Assembly: GCA_008933525.1 (NCBI GenBank)
Contig: WBUV01000131.1
Span: 1-8,043, forward strand
DNA length: 8,043 nt
Origin: Bacteroidales bacterium
GTDB taxonomy: Bacteria; Bacteroidota; Bacteroidia; Bacteroidales; Tenuifilaceae
Reading direction: 5' to 3'
Both the position numbers and the translations under genes were made by a program. Position 1 is the stretch's first letter. Every line of letters starts with the position of its first letter. Shown in pieces: positions 1 through 7,500 of the stretch. Under the pieces are notes generated by a model. It was given only the letters and a program-made list of their open reading frames with translations. It had not been told where the DNA came from and made no database searches.

Positions 1-121
1 GTGCCTGTCGAATATTGAAAAGTTCCTTTGGCTTCTTTAAGAGTTCCTTCGGTATTTTGAAAAAGCCCTTTGCTAATTCGTAAAAGCACTCTTGGTTTTC
101 GACAAAGGGCTTTGGCTATTT
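1..121 (-). repeat. Degenerate 21-bp tandem repeat (7-residue repeat in frame), continuing past the window edge
   Basis: About five units of 21 bases can be aligned between positions 12 and 116, each with a near-palindromic core such as AAAGTTCCTTTGG or AAAGGGCTTTGG on the plus strand. Read on the minus strand, in the frame of the upstream 247-residue gene, the units give AKALCRK, PRVLLRI, SKGLFQN, TEGTLKE and AKGTFQY, then STG at the edge. The pattern is roughly x-K-G-(T/L)-(F/L)-(Q/K)-x. No stop occurs in this frame from the second TAA (126-128) to position 1. It could be the remains of a repeat protein, a low-complexity non-coding array, or the start of a separate small gene; no start codon is evident within it. 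The periodicity is seen directly; the meaning is unknown. Confidence 0.55.
62..113 (-). terminator. Probable intrinsic terminator after the 247-residue gene
   Basis: Positions 62-72 and 103-113 form a perfect 11-bp inverted repeat (AAAGCCCTTTG / CAAAGGGCTTT). The 30-base loop can partly pair again (AAAA against TTTT, near 82-85 and 96-99). On the minus strand the stem lies just past the double stop and runs into a TTTTT tract (through about 60-64). The long loop is unusual, and the arms are also units of the local 21-bp repeat, so the hairpin may be a by-product of that repeat. Confidence 0.5.
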
Positions 122-128
122 GAACTTA

Positions 129-872
129 TTACCTCGGTTTTGTAAACTTAAGCTTGCTTACTTGCTTAAACTGTGGGCTTGTTGCTCCGAACACTGACTT
201 AATATAGGTTTTTACGTCGAGAGCAACATCGCAAAGCCCTGTGTTTTCCTTGTAAAGAATTTCATTGCGGGAAATACGGGCGTTGCTTACTGGAATGGTC
301 GATTCTACCACAGCGGCGTTCTTTGCCTTTAAATCATCCAAAATGGTGTTTAAATGCTCTATTTTTAGCTCCTTCTCGTTGGGGTTATACTCGGGAACTG
401 ACGAGAGCAGTTGAATTAGCTTAAAGAAGTTATCCAAACGGCTATCGTAGCTCATCTGCGAGGTGGATATTTCCACCACTTCCTTGCCTTTCTCGGCTAG
501 GGCTTTCTTTTCGTCCTCCGTTTTCTTGGCGGTTGCCCTTACGCCCTGAATCTTGCGTGCTAGGGTTCTGGCGTTCTCGTCCACCTGCTCGGTGGTATCG
601 GTGGCCTTAATGGAGTTCATTACTCGGGTGGTGAGCTTGCTTAATGGCTCAAAAGCCACCTCCCTTGCGGCAACTGCGCTTTTATAGGCGGGTTCTGCTG
701 CGCTAACCGCATTGATTGCGGCCTTTGCTTGGGCTGAAAGGGTTTTAAGCGCATCGATTTTGATTGAAGCCTTTGAAGGGTTGTAGGCTTCGCGGTAACC
801 AGTAGCGAAAGAAATTAACTCATCAAAGTTCGCTACATTCTTTTGATGTCCAGTTTCTGAAGTACTTGCCAT
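129..872 (-). CDS. Helical protein of unknown function with internal duplication (Bacteroidota-type hypothetical)
   Basis: No enzymatic motif, signal peptide or membrane segment is visible in the 247 residues. The protein is predicted mostly alpha-helical and Lys/Ala-rich. It contains two similar halves: residues 30-75 and 162-207 both start with Y-N-P, and about 13 of 45 positions are identical without gaps, including aligned K, I, L, T, K, A and R. A charged linker (about 110-135) joins them. The C-terminus (FGATSPQFKQVSKLKF near 228-243) matches my recollection of a family of uncharacterised Bacteroidota proteins, often multi-copy; that recollection is unverified. The ATG at 872 has no clear Shine-Dalgarno sequence. 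Two tandem TAA codons end the gene. A 60-base sample inside it (541-600) is 60% G+C by hand count, far above the genes further right. It is separated by 119 bases from the WG-repeat gene, so it may be transcribed independently. Function unknown. Confidence 0.85.
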   Translation of the reverse strand: MASTSETGHQKNVANFDELISFATGYREAYNPSKASIKIDALKTLSAQAKAAINAVSAAEPAYKSAVAAREVAFEPLSKLTTRVMNSIKATDTTEQVDENARTLARKIQGVRATAKKTEDEKKALAEKGKEVVEISTSQMSYDSRLDNFFKLIQLLSSVPEYNPNEKELKIEHLNTILDDLKAKNAAVVESTIPVSNARISRNEILYKENTGLCDVALDVKTYIKSVFGATSPQFKQVSKLKFTKPR

Positions 873-991
873 AACTTTTTGTTTAGAGGTTTATACTAAA
901 AGGCAATGTTTAGTTGAAATTAATAAAAAAACCAATAAACAAAAAGGGGCTATAGTATTAAATATTAACAGGTTGTTAGCTTTTGATGTGT

Positions 992-1543
992 TTAGCCTTT
1001 AGAACTGGATAGTTTGTTGTCTAAAAAATCTAAGAATTGCTCAATGGCCTTGCTATGGCTTGGCACATTTGGTGCTGTTTGTGGTTGAATTATTTTACCC
1101 AAAGTGTCAATAGTGTAGATAACTGTATCGGAGCTATTATTCGGATTTACCTTCCATACTTTAGCATAACCGTTGCAAAACCTTGAACTGCCGTCATACT
1201 CTTTTAGCGATATTATCCTATTACCCGCTTTATCGATAAAAAACCATTCGTTATTGTACAGCACTTTAGCCATACTTCCATAAAAAGGACGAGGATTGTT
1301 ATAGATACACGGAATAACAAGTTCCCCAGTATTATTAATAAACCCCCACTTATCCGATGTCCAGTTCCCGCAACGTACAGCAGCCAAACCCTCGCTAAAG
1401 TTCCTGACATTGGCGTAAATGAGCGGTATAACAATTTCGTTGTTGGAATTTATAAACCCACATTTATAATTAGGGTAGATTCCTTTTTTTACCCTGATTA
1501 AACCCTCGGAAAGTTTGCCAATGTAATCGAAGTTAGTTACCAT
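992..1543 (-). CDS. WG-repeat protein
   Basis: This 183-residue protein consists mainly of WG (beta) repeats. Repeat 1 covers about 11-47 (LSEGLIRV...KCGFIN...EIVIPLIY), repeat 2 about 49-84 (FSEGLAAV...KWGFIN...ELVIPCIY), repeat 3 about 88-117 (GSMAKV...WFFIDKAGNRII) and a weaker repeat 4 about 122-155 (FCNGYAKV...YTIDTLGKII). A short helical tail (about 162-178, IEQFLDFLDNKL) ends it. WG repeats are common in Bacteroidota and are thought to be binding modules; the ligand is usually unknown. There is no signal peptide, so it is probably cytoplasmic. Many WG proteins are longer, so this is a compact member. It starts 20 bases after the preceding gene, suggesting co-transcription with the 226- and 110-residue genes. 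A defence or immunity role is possible but is not shown by the sequence. Confidence 0.88.
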   Translation of the reverse strand: MVTNFDYIGKLSEGLIRVKKGIYPNYKCGFINSNNEIVIPLIYANVRNFSEGLAAVRCGNWTSDKWGFINNTGELVIPCIYNNPRPFYGSMAKVLYNNEWFFIDKAGNRIISLKEYDGSSRFCNGYAKVWKVNPNNSSDTVIYTIDTLGKIIQPQTAPNVPSHSKAIEQFLDFLDNKLSSSKG

Positions 1544-1563
1544 TTTTAATGCTGATTATAGGC

Positions 1564-2244
1564 TTATTGTTGAAGTGGTAATTTGTTTTGCAAATCTTCG
1601 AAGTCATCTACAAGAAAAGTGTGGGAGTAGATTAATGTACTTTCGGATGTTTGGCTGTCAGGGTCGTACCAAAAATTATTTATGTTCGGATACCTGATAA
1701 TATTAATACTGTTTTTGTGCTGATTAAGCACATCGTCAATTGATGCGCCTTGCCAAAGCAATTCCAGTATTTCTTGGTTAGCATCATTACAAAAAAGGAC
1801 AAACTTTTTACTGCCAAAAAGTTTACAGATTTCAAAAAGTTCTAAACGAATTTTACTGAAAGGGTGTTTTTGTAATTCTACGTGCGGAGTTTTTGCCAAC
1901 TGGTTGAACCACTCAATAGTGCCAGGCCAATCTAACGGAATGCTTGTAGCCTTAGTGCAAACCATTATACTGTTTCTGCTAACCCAGAAATCATCCTCGG
2001 TGGATTTGTCGAAAAACTGAATAAGACCTTGTTCCTTGAAATTTCCTTCTAACGTTTCATAATCCCAACGAAAGGTTGACCAACCTTTGTAGGTATCGGA
2101 GCAACGGACTTCGCTTGCTTTATTATCGCTAAATATTTCTTCAAAAACAGGTTTGCCAGTTCGAACTTCAAAGGCATTAATTAGTTCATCTGCGGTATTA
2201 AACTGTAGGTTGTGGTCGATAAATATGGCGGTGCTCCAAGACAT
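1564..2244 (-). CDS. Uncharacterised 226-residue protein
   Basis: I do not recognise this protein. It is a soluble, mixed alpha/beta-looking acidic protein without signal peptide, membrane span or obvious catalytic motif. Visible landmarks are an aromatic cluster YKGWSTFRWDYE (about 52-63), a Trp-rich stretch around 105-113 (DWPGTIEWF), a hydrophobic strand KKFVLFCND (146-154), and an acidic C-terminus (VDDFEDLQ, 212-219). The gene lies 21 bases after the 110-residue gene and 20 bases before the WG-repeat gene, so the three probably form one operon. Small acidic orphan proteins in such clusters can be immunity proteins of contact-dependent toxins, but no toxin gene is present in the window and this is only a guess. 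Confidence 0.75.
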   Translation of the reverse strand: MSWSTAIFIDHNLQFNTADELINAFEVRTGKPVFEEIFSDNKASEVRCSDTYKGWSTFRWDYETLEGNFKEQGLIQFFDKSTEDDFWVSRNSIMVCTKATSIPLDWPGTIEWFNQLAKTPHVELQKHPFSKIRLELFEICKLFGSKKFVLFCNDANQEILELLWQGASIDDVLNQHKNSINIIRYPNINNFWYDPDSQTSESTLIYSHTFLVDDFEDLQNKLPLQQ

Positions 2245-2265
2245 AATGTTACTTTTATAATTGTT

Positions 2266-2598
2266 TTACTCGTCTAAATCTTCTTCGTGAAAACGAACAA
2301 CGGATGTGCTGCTGATTATGCGATAATCAAAACGTGGACTTAGCCATAATGAGCATAAAAAGGTAAGGTCGTATTCGAGAAAGACTTTAAATTCGAAAAT
2401 CCAAATAGAATCCCAGTCTCTTGTTGAAATTTCGCAGGGCTTTACCGAGGCCACTTCAAATGGCATTTGCCTTTGGAATATTTCAAGAAATTGATTTGAA
2501 GTAGGAACATCCTCGCCTTTGATTATATTACCTCCAACAATGCGAAGTGTATTCTCAAGTCGGTTATATAGGATTCCTATTTGTTTATCAGTTAACAT
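2266..2598 (-). CDS. Uncharacterised 110-residue protein, first gene of a three-gene cluster
   Basis: I do not recognise this small soluble protein. An N-terminal helical part (about 4-45) is followed by what look like beta-strands with aromatic residues (SIWIFEFKVFLEYDLTFLC, about 64-82, then WLSPRFDYRII, 85-95), and it ends in an acidic tail HEEDLDE. The strand-rich part has no predicted membrane segment because charged residues interrupt it. The ATG at 2598 has no convincing ribosome-binding site, which is common in Bacteroidota. It lies 149 bases downstream of the AT-rich 294-residue gene and 21 bases upstream of the 226-residue gene, consistent with being first in a short operon. Function unknown. 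Confidence 0.7.
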   Translation of the reverse strand: MLTDKQIGILYNRLENTLRIVGGNIIKGEDVPTSNQFLEIFQRQMPFEVASVKPCEISTRDWDSIWIFEFKVFLEYDLTFLCSLWLSPRFDYRIISSTSVVRFHEEDLDE

Positions 2599-2624
2599 AT
2601 AAAACTTGTTTAAATCTATATTTC

Positions 2625-2661
2625 AATCAAATTAATCTGTATTAATCTATTCGTTTTGATT
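2625..2661. repeat. AT-rich imperfect inverted repeat in the intergenic gap
   Basis: AATCAAA (2625-2631) can pair with TTTGATT (2655-2661). Between them ATTAAT occurs twice (2631-2636 and 2641-2646) within a 10-base direct repeat (ATTAATCTGT / ATTAATCTAT). It lies 27-63 bases upstream of the 110-residue gene, where an operator could sit. The pairing is weak and A+T-rich, so chance is a real alternative. Confidence 0.25.
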
Positions 2662-2703
2662 AAAGTTACTATTAATTTTTGATAGAGAAGGATGTACAAA
2701 TTG

Positions 2704-2711
2704 CAAAACTA
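2704..2711 (-). promoter_or_regulatory. Possible -7 promoter element (TAGTTTTG) for the 110/226/183-residue gene cluster
   Basis: On the minus strand the sequence reads TAGTTTTG, a full match to the Bacteroidota TAnnTTTG -7 consensus, about 105 bases upstream of the 110-residue gene and just past the end of the 294-residue gene. No TTG/TTTG was found at the expected spacing upstream, and the surroundings are so A+T-rich that a chance match is plausible. Confidence 0.3.
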
Positions 2712-2747
2712 AATTAATGATGATAAGTGATTTTGTTATAGTAAAAT

Positions 2748-3632
2748 TTAATTATTATCTGGTGTTAATGAATACTTAATGTCTTGAATTTTTACGTCTG
2801 TTTTAATTGCATCTTTTATTTCATTGATGCCAAATATTGGAATAGCAAATTGATAATCCTTGCTTTTTTTGTCTCGGTTGTAAGCTACATCTCTAAACTT
2901 TATCATATTCCATATAATATTTGAACAAATAGAGGTCATCCTTAAATCTCTTTCAGAGTCAAAAGTTTTAGTTATGAAAGATGTTTCTTTTGTTTTTTTG
3001 TCATATGAATAGAATGTCATTGAATTTTTCAAACTCCAGCTATACTCTTCCTGCATTGTGTCTGCATCACAGATAATCAACTCTTTTAAAGCAGGTAAAA
3101 TTCTTAACCCGTGCTTGTAACTATTGTATTCTTTTCTATCGGAAAATTCATTTGCCAGAATGTGTAAAGCGAATTTTATTGCTTTTATACTTTCTTCAAA
3201 TTCTTTACTTATTTCTTCCATATAAAAGAGGCCATAATAGAAAAGAAACTCTCCTAAACTAGTTGTGATGTTATTAGAGTAAACTATTTTTTTATCAAGA
3301 AAATCCAAATAAGATTCATTTTGAGCAATTTCACGAATCTTTGAGTAAGGAAGTTCAGATGTTGTTATTTCTTCAATTATCCTATCGTTTGTTTTACCAT
3401 TCGAATCAGGTAGCAAAGCAAAAAATATCTCGAAAACAGTTTCTATTGCTTGAAAATAAGTTTGTCGAATATCACTTCTTATTGCTGTTTCGTAATCCTT
3501 ATCATTGTATTCTAAAATTGTTTTATCTAAACCCATTTTTGTATAATTCTCTAATAGGTATTTAAGAGAATTTTGTTTATAGTCAAAATAGTTTATCTGG
3601 AATTTACTAAAATATAAAGCTGGACTTAACAT
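2748..3632 (-). CDS. Unrecognised helical protein with N-x-Y-K-H-G-L-R motif (possibly HEPN-like)
   Basis: This 294-residue protein is predicted almost wholly alpha-helical and soluble. A helix with R-Q-T-Y-F-Q-A-I-E-T-V-F-E-I-F-F (56-71) and a conserved-looking N-S-Y-K-H-G-L-R (170-177) stand out. A late pair of helices (about 228-250) precedes a Lys-rich loop and a short C-terminal tail. Polar N/R-x(4-6)-H motifs on a helix next to an Arg/Glu-bearing helix are reminiscent of HEPN-type RNases, but the canonical R-x(4-6)-H is not clearly met, so this is weak inference. The gene is strongly A+T-rich (27% G+C in 3181-3240 by hand count) like the phospholipase-D gene 75 bases upstream, which suggests shared origin and perhaps co-transcription. 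The ATG at 3632 has no Shine-Dalgarno sequence; a later Met (residue 33) is an alternative start, but residues before it look like part of the fold. Confidence 0.75.
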   Translation of the reverse strand: MLSPALYFSKFQINYFDYKQNSLKYLLENYTKMGLDKTILEYNDKDYETAIRSDIRQTYFQAIETVFEIFFALLPDSNGKTNDRIIEEITTSELPYSKIREIAQNESYLDFLDKKIVYSNNITTSLGEFLFYYGLFYMEEISKEFEESIKAIKFALHILANEFSDRKEYNSYKHGLRILPALKELIICDADTMQEEYSWSLKNSMTFYSYDKKTKETSFITKTFDSERDLRMTSICSNIIWNMIKFRDVAYNRDKKSKDYQFAIPIFGINEIKDAIKTDVKIQDIKYSLTPDNN

Positions 3633-3707
3633 TGTTTTAGATTTTAAATTATTTGAAATGCATCGCCAGAGAATTTATTTGATAAAGGAGACGAAATTAG
3701 TATATGT

Positions 3708-4565
3708 TTAGTTAGTTAACGTCTCATAAACTGTTTCTGTAATTTTGAAATATTTATCTACCATTTGATTTAAACCTACGCTGCTAAGTTCAGACACATA
3801 GTTTTTATCGGGGTAAATACTCAGTTTAAAATAATTCCAGAAAAACCTTATTTCGGGCATTTTTGAGTTAAGAATCTCCTTCTTTTTGTACTTTATTGAA
3901 TTATAGTTTAAGGATTTTTCAAATGTAAAATTTAGCGTACTGCCAATTTCCAAATCAATACCTTTGTAAGGAAAGTTTTTGACTTCTATTTTTGAGTTTA
4001 GGTTAACCTCATAATCAGGATATTTTTCTTTTAACAACTTGGAGAGTTTAGGCAAATGAAAATTCCAACGGTCGTCGTAATTTGGGTCTAATTCAAGTGT
4101 TGATTGAATCTCCTTTTCCTCTTTTATTTCAAAATCTTTCTCTAAAACAGAAGCATTTTGTATGGATTCTACTTCTTCCAAAGCGTGCTTAAATATTTCC
4201 TCATCGCTTTCTTTTTCAATGTAGATACCCATTTCTCTATTGTTTCTTTCAGAAAATTCATAAAGATTCATAGAGGTTATTATCATTGCGCTATCGTTAA
4301 AATAACATTTAGCGTGTAAATTCTCACAAAAGAAAATTCTTATGTTTTTAAATGAATATAAAATTTCTTTTTCTTTTTTTGGAAGCTCATTCTTGCCGTA
4401 TATGAGAGTTATTTTAATAGACTTACGCTCAGCATCTGCAAGTCTTTGAGTAACTGTTTTACTGAATTTCAAGAATGGTGTTATGAGAGTGAGTTTTTCG
4501 GTTGAACCTAAAATTATTTGTTCAATATAATGTGAGTTGCCAACTGTGGTTAAAAATTTTGCCAT
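3708..4565 (-). CDS. Phospholipase-D-family (single HKD motif) protein, probable nuclease or accessory factor of the restriction module
   Basis: The N-terminal domain (about 1-125) carries one HKD motif in the pattern H-x-K-x4-D-x6-(T)-S-x-N: His84, Lys86, Asp91, Ser98 and Asn100, followed by Glu111 in NNREMGI. Thr replaces the usual Gly before Ser98. Such single-motif proteins (for example Nuc and BfiI) dimerise to build one phosphodiesterase active site, and members occur in restriction and DISARM defence systems. A charged linker (about 135-165) leads to an unrecognised C-terminal domain (165-285) with a WNFHLPKLSKLL segment and beta-looking strands, possibly for DNA or partner binding. 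There is no signal peptide, arguing for a cytoplasmic nuclease and not a secreted lipase. It starts 22 bases after the restriction-modification gene, strongly suggesting co-transcription. It is markedly more A+T-rich than the methyltransferase core. The family call is firm; substrate and role are inferred. Confidence 0.88.
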   Translation of the reverse strand: MAKFLTTVGNSHYIEQIILGSTEKLTLITPFLKFSKTVTQRLADAERKSIKITLIYGKNELPKKEKEILYSFKNIRIFFCENLHAKCYFNDSAMIITSMNLYEFSERNNREMGIYIEKESDEEIFKHALEEVESIQNASVLEKDFEIKEEKEIQSTLELDPNYDDRWNFHLPKLSKLLKEKYPDYEVNLNSKIEVKNFPYKGIDLEIGSTLNFTFEKSLNYNSIKYKKKEILNSKMPEIRFFWNYFKLSIYPDKNYVSELSSVGLNQMVDKYFKITETVYETLTN

Positions 4566-4587
4566 ATTATTCTTAAATAAGGTCTAT

Positions 4588-7500
4588 CTAAATTTCAATT
4601 ATATCAATGTAATCCATTTGTATATAGGTTTGATGTAAAGCCACAATTATTTTTTGGTAGTGCATAATGTCCTCAAAAGATAATGCACGCCCCTTGCGGT
4701 CTTTTAACCATTTTTGAGCAGGTTGATATCCTCCAATGTAGAAATCCCAAGCAACCTGTGGCACTTTATCGAAATACTGCTCGCTGTTAATCCAAACTTT
4801 TTCACCCTCGTAACAAATCTTTTCCACTACGTTAGTGCCTCCGTTGGGGAATGTGGTAATTAGTTCATTTAAGATAGGGCTTTCCATAAGGTGTAACTCT
4901 CGTAATTTTCCACCACGAGATACTAACTGCCAAAAACTCCAAGGGTCTTTGGGGTATGGGATTCGAGGGAAGTCTATTTTAAGAAACTCCTTGTACTTTG
5001 TGCGGTACTTTGGAGAGTGTAAAACAGCGTATATATAATCCAATAAGTCCATTGGGCCAAATTGGTGGGGATATCCCTCTAGGTAGTTTTCCAATTTGGC
5101 TTTTGCTTCGGGGTTATAGGTTATATCTTCGAAGGATTCTTCAATTTTCTTAACTATTTCTAAATTTAAGTTAGGCGTTCTCTCGTTTTCTTGGTTTATG
5201 GTTTGTTGGGATGTGTTTTCAGTATACAAGTAAAGAGGAAAAATGTTTGCATTGTCAAGCGTTGACAATATACATTTATCAACAATATTGGTTGTTACAA
5301 ATGGAAGATTAAAACTATTGTTTCGAGACCTTTTTACCAAACTTATAGCAATGTTTGGCTTAAAGAAGTTTCTCATAAATTGAGACCTACTTCTGGCCAA
5401 TATTGAAATGTCATAATTTATGTAACGTTTATCAAATGGGCGATAATCGATGCACCTTATTGTTTTTTCAGGATAGGTGTTTAAAATGTCTTTTTTTTCG
5501 AATCCAATATATTTATTATCGTTACCACTTGTAATACCCATACTTTGCTCTAAAATTAGAGTATTAATTTTAAAACCTTGCTCGTAATTTTCATAGTTAT
5601 TATAATCTTTCTTTATAAAAAAGAAATCGGGTGCTATATTAGATACGTCATTAAAAGCAATATCTTTTAGTGAACTATTAAGTAAAAAATTGTATTTCAA
5701 ATCTCGCTCACCATATAAATCGTAATTAAGAATACACCCTAACTCGCTAGGTTTCTTCTTGCCCGTTTTTATAAATAGATTAATTGAAACGCCTTGCTGT
5801 ATATCGAAAACATTAACATCCTCGCTACCGTCGGGGGCGGTTTCCTTTTTTTTAGAGTTTCCGTGTAGGTCTATTGTATAAATCTTATCGTAAGTTTTTA
5901 GCAAATTCCAGCGCATTCCCCTAAATGTAGGATTATCTAAAAATCCGTGAGGGTTGATAAATGCCAAAATACCAGTTCCATTCTTTTCAATAAAATGCTG
6001 TCCGTAACGGATAAACTTTACATAGTCATCGTTAATCCACTTTGGGTTTCTCTCGTTCAACTTTTCTTTTCCGCCTGGCTCTTTCTTGTAATCCTCCATT
6101 AGGTTCATAATCCAATCGCCCTTGTTGGCGCTTTCGCCGCTGTAAGGTGGGTTTCCGATTATTACCATAACGGGAGTATCGCGCTTTATCCTGTTGGCCT
6201 CGGTAGCTTCGGCACTAAGCCAACTAGCCCAAAGGGTTCCTGTATCGGGGTGGCTTTCCTCCAAACTGTTGGTTAGGTAAACCCTAAAGCGTTGGTTGGT
6301 GGTTGGTTTGTACCCTGTTTCGGTAAGTAGTAAATCTAACTTTAGGTGCGCCATTGCGTAGCTGGCCATTAGTATTTCAAAGCCATTTAAGCGGGGTAAA
6401 AGGTGCGTTTCCACGTAGTTGCTCCAAATGCCCTGCTGCCCCTCAAACCTTTTGTGAATTTGCTTTATAACCTCGGCAAGGAATGTGCCTGTACCTGTGG
6501 CGGGGTCTAGAATTTGTACTCTATGCACATCCTGCTCAACGGGCTTGTTGTTGCCCTGCACGGTGGTTTTAATCTTTGTTTTTGAGGTATCGGCTAACCC
6601 TTGAGGTAGGTCAAATTCTGTTTTTAGAATATTGTCAACAGCACGAACAATAAAGTTTACCACAGGTGCAGGGGTGTACCATACGCCACGAGTTTTGCGA
6701 AGGCTTGAATCATATTCTCTTAAGAAATCCTCGTAGAAATGGATTATTGGGTCTTCCATTTTTGTACTCTTGCCGTAGTTCTTTAGCATCTCCTCCACGT
6801 TGCAGGCAAGGAATATGTTTACCAAATCGTCCACAATCCACTTAATACGGTCGTCAACATCTAAACCCGCTATGTAGCCAAACAGCTTCTTTAGAAATGG
6901 GTTTGATTTGGGGATAAGCTCGTAGGCTTCCTGTCGGCTAAAGGTTGGTAAGGTTGGGTCGTGGTATCGAGCCGCAAACATACCGTAAGCAATGGTTTGG
7001 GCGTAAACATCGGCAAAACCTTTTGGGGTAATATCGTGAATGAGTATTTGCTTAAAGGCGTTCATCTGGTCTTTAAGCGTGCTGTCCTCGTTGTGGGTTT
7101 CGTCGCTGGTAAGGGCTTTTTCAATGACATCGGAAAGTAGGCGAGCTTTGCCAGCCATCATCTCGGCAAGCTTCTTACTGCTCTTTATGGTTTGCCCTAT
7201 GTGGGTGCAAAAATCCTTAATTAGCTTCTCGAATGTTTCGAAGTTTTCGGGGAGAGGTTTTATTCCCTTATCGGTTAACTCGCCAATGGCAATTTTTGTT
7301 ACAAATTGTCCATCACGGTAAAGGTGGAAATCAATGTAATCGGTAAATATGAGGTTGTTCAACGATGCCTTGTAGCGGTCGAATTGCTCTTTATGTCCTG
7401 TTTTCTTTATGCCGTCTAGGTCGGTATCGCCAATGTCCTTTGCTTCAATAAAGCCAACGGGAATGTTTCGCTTGGTTAAGATATAATCGGGCGCACCGCA

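Noticed and set aside
955..991. Weak hairpin TAACA-ACC-TGTTA (minus strand) after the WG-repeat gene
   Set aside because: Only about 5 A+T-rich base pairs, with the T-run far away; not supportable as a terminator.
1213..1434. 73-codon open frame on the minus strand inside the WG-repeat gene
   Set aside because: The overlapping frame encodes clear WG repeats, so this one is a shadow.
3341..3565. 74-codon plus-strand open frame
   Set aside because: It is antisense to the 294-residue gene, hydrophobic and low in complexity, without a plausible domain.
3681..3710. AAAGGAG on the plus strand resembling a Shine-Dalgarno sequence before an ATG
   Set aside because: The ATG near 3704 reaches a TAG after two codons, so there is no gene; genes here are on the other strand.
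4835..5038. 67-codon plus-strand open frame
   Set aside because: It is antisense to the conserved C-terminal part of the restriction-modification enzyme.
7040..7321. 93-codon plus-strand open frame with a hydrophobic, membrane-like sequence
   Set aside because: It is antisense to the helical connector of the restriction-modification gene; hydrophobicity is a common artefact of the complement of Lys/Glu-rich helices.
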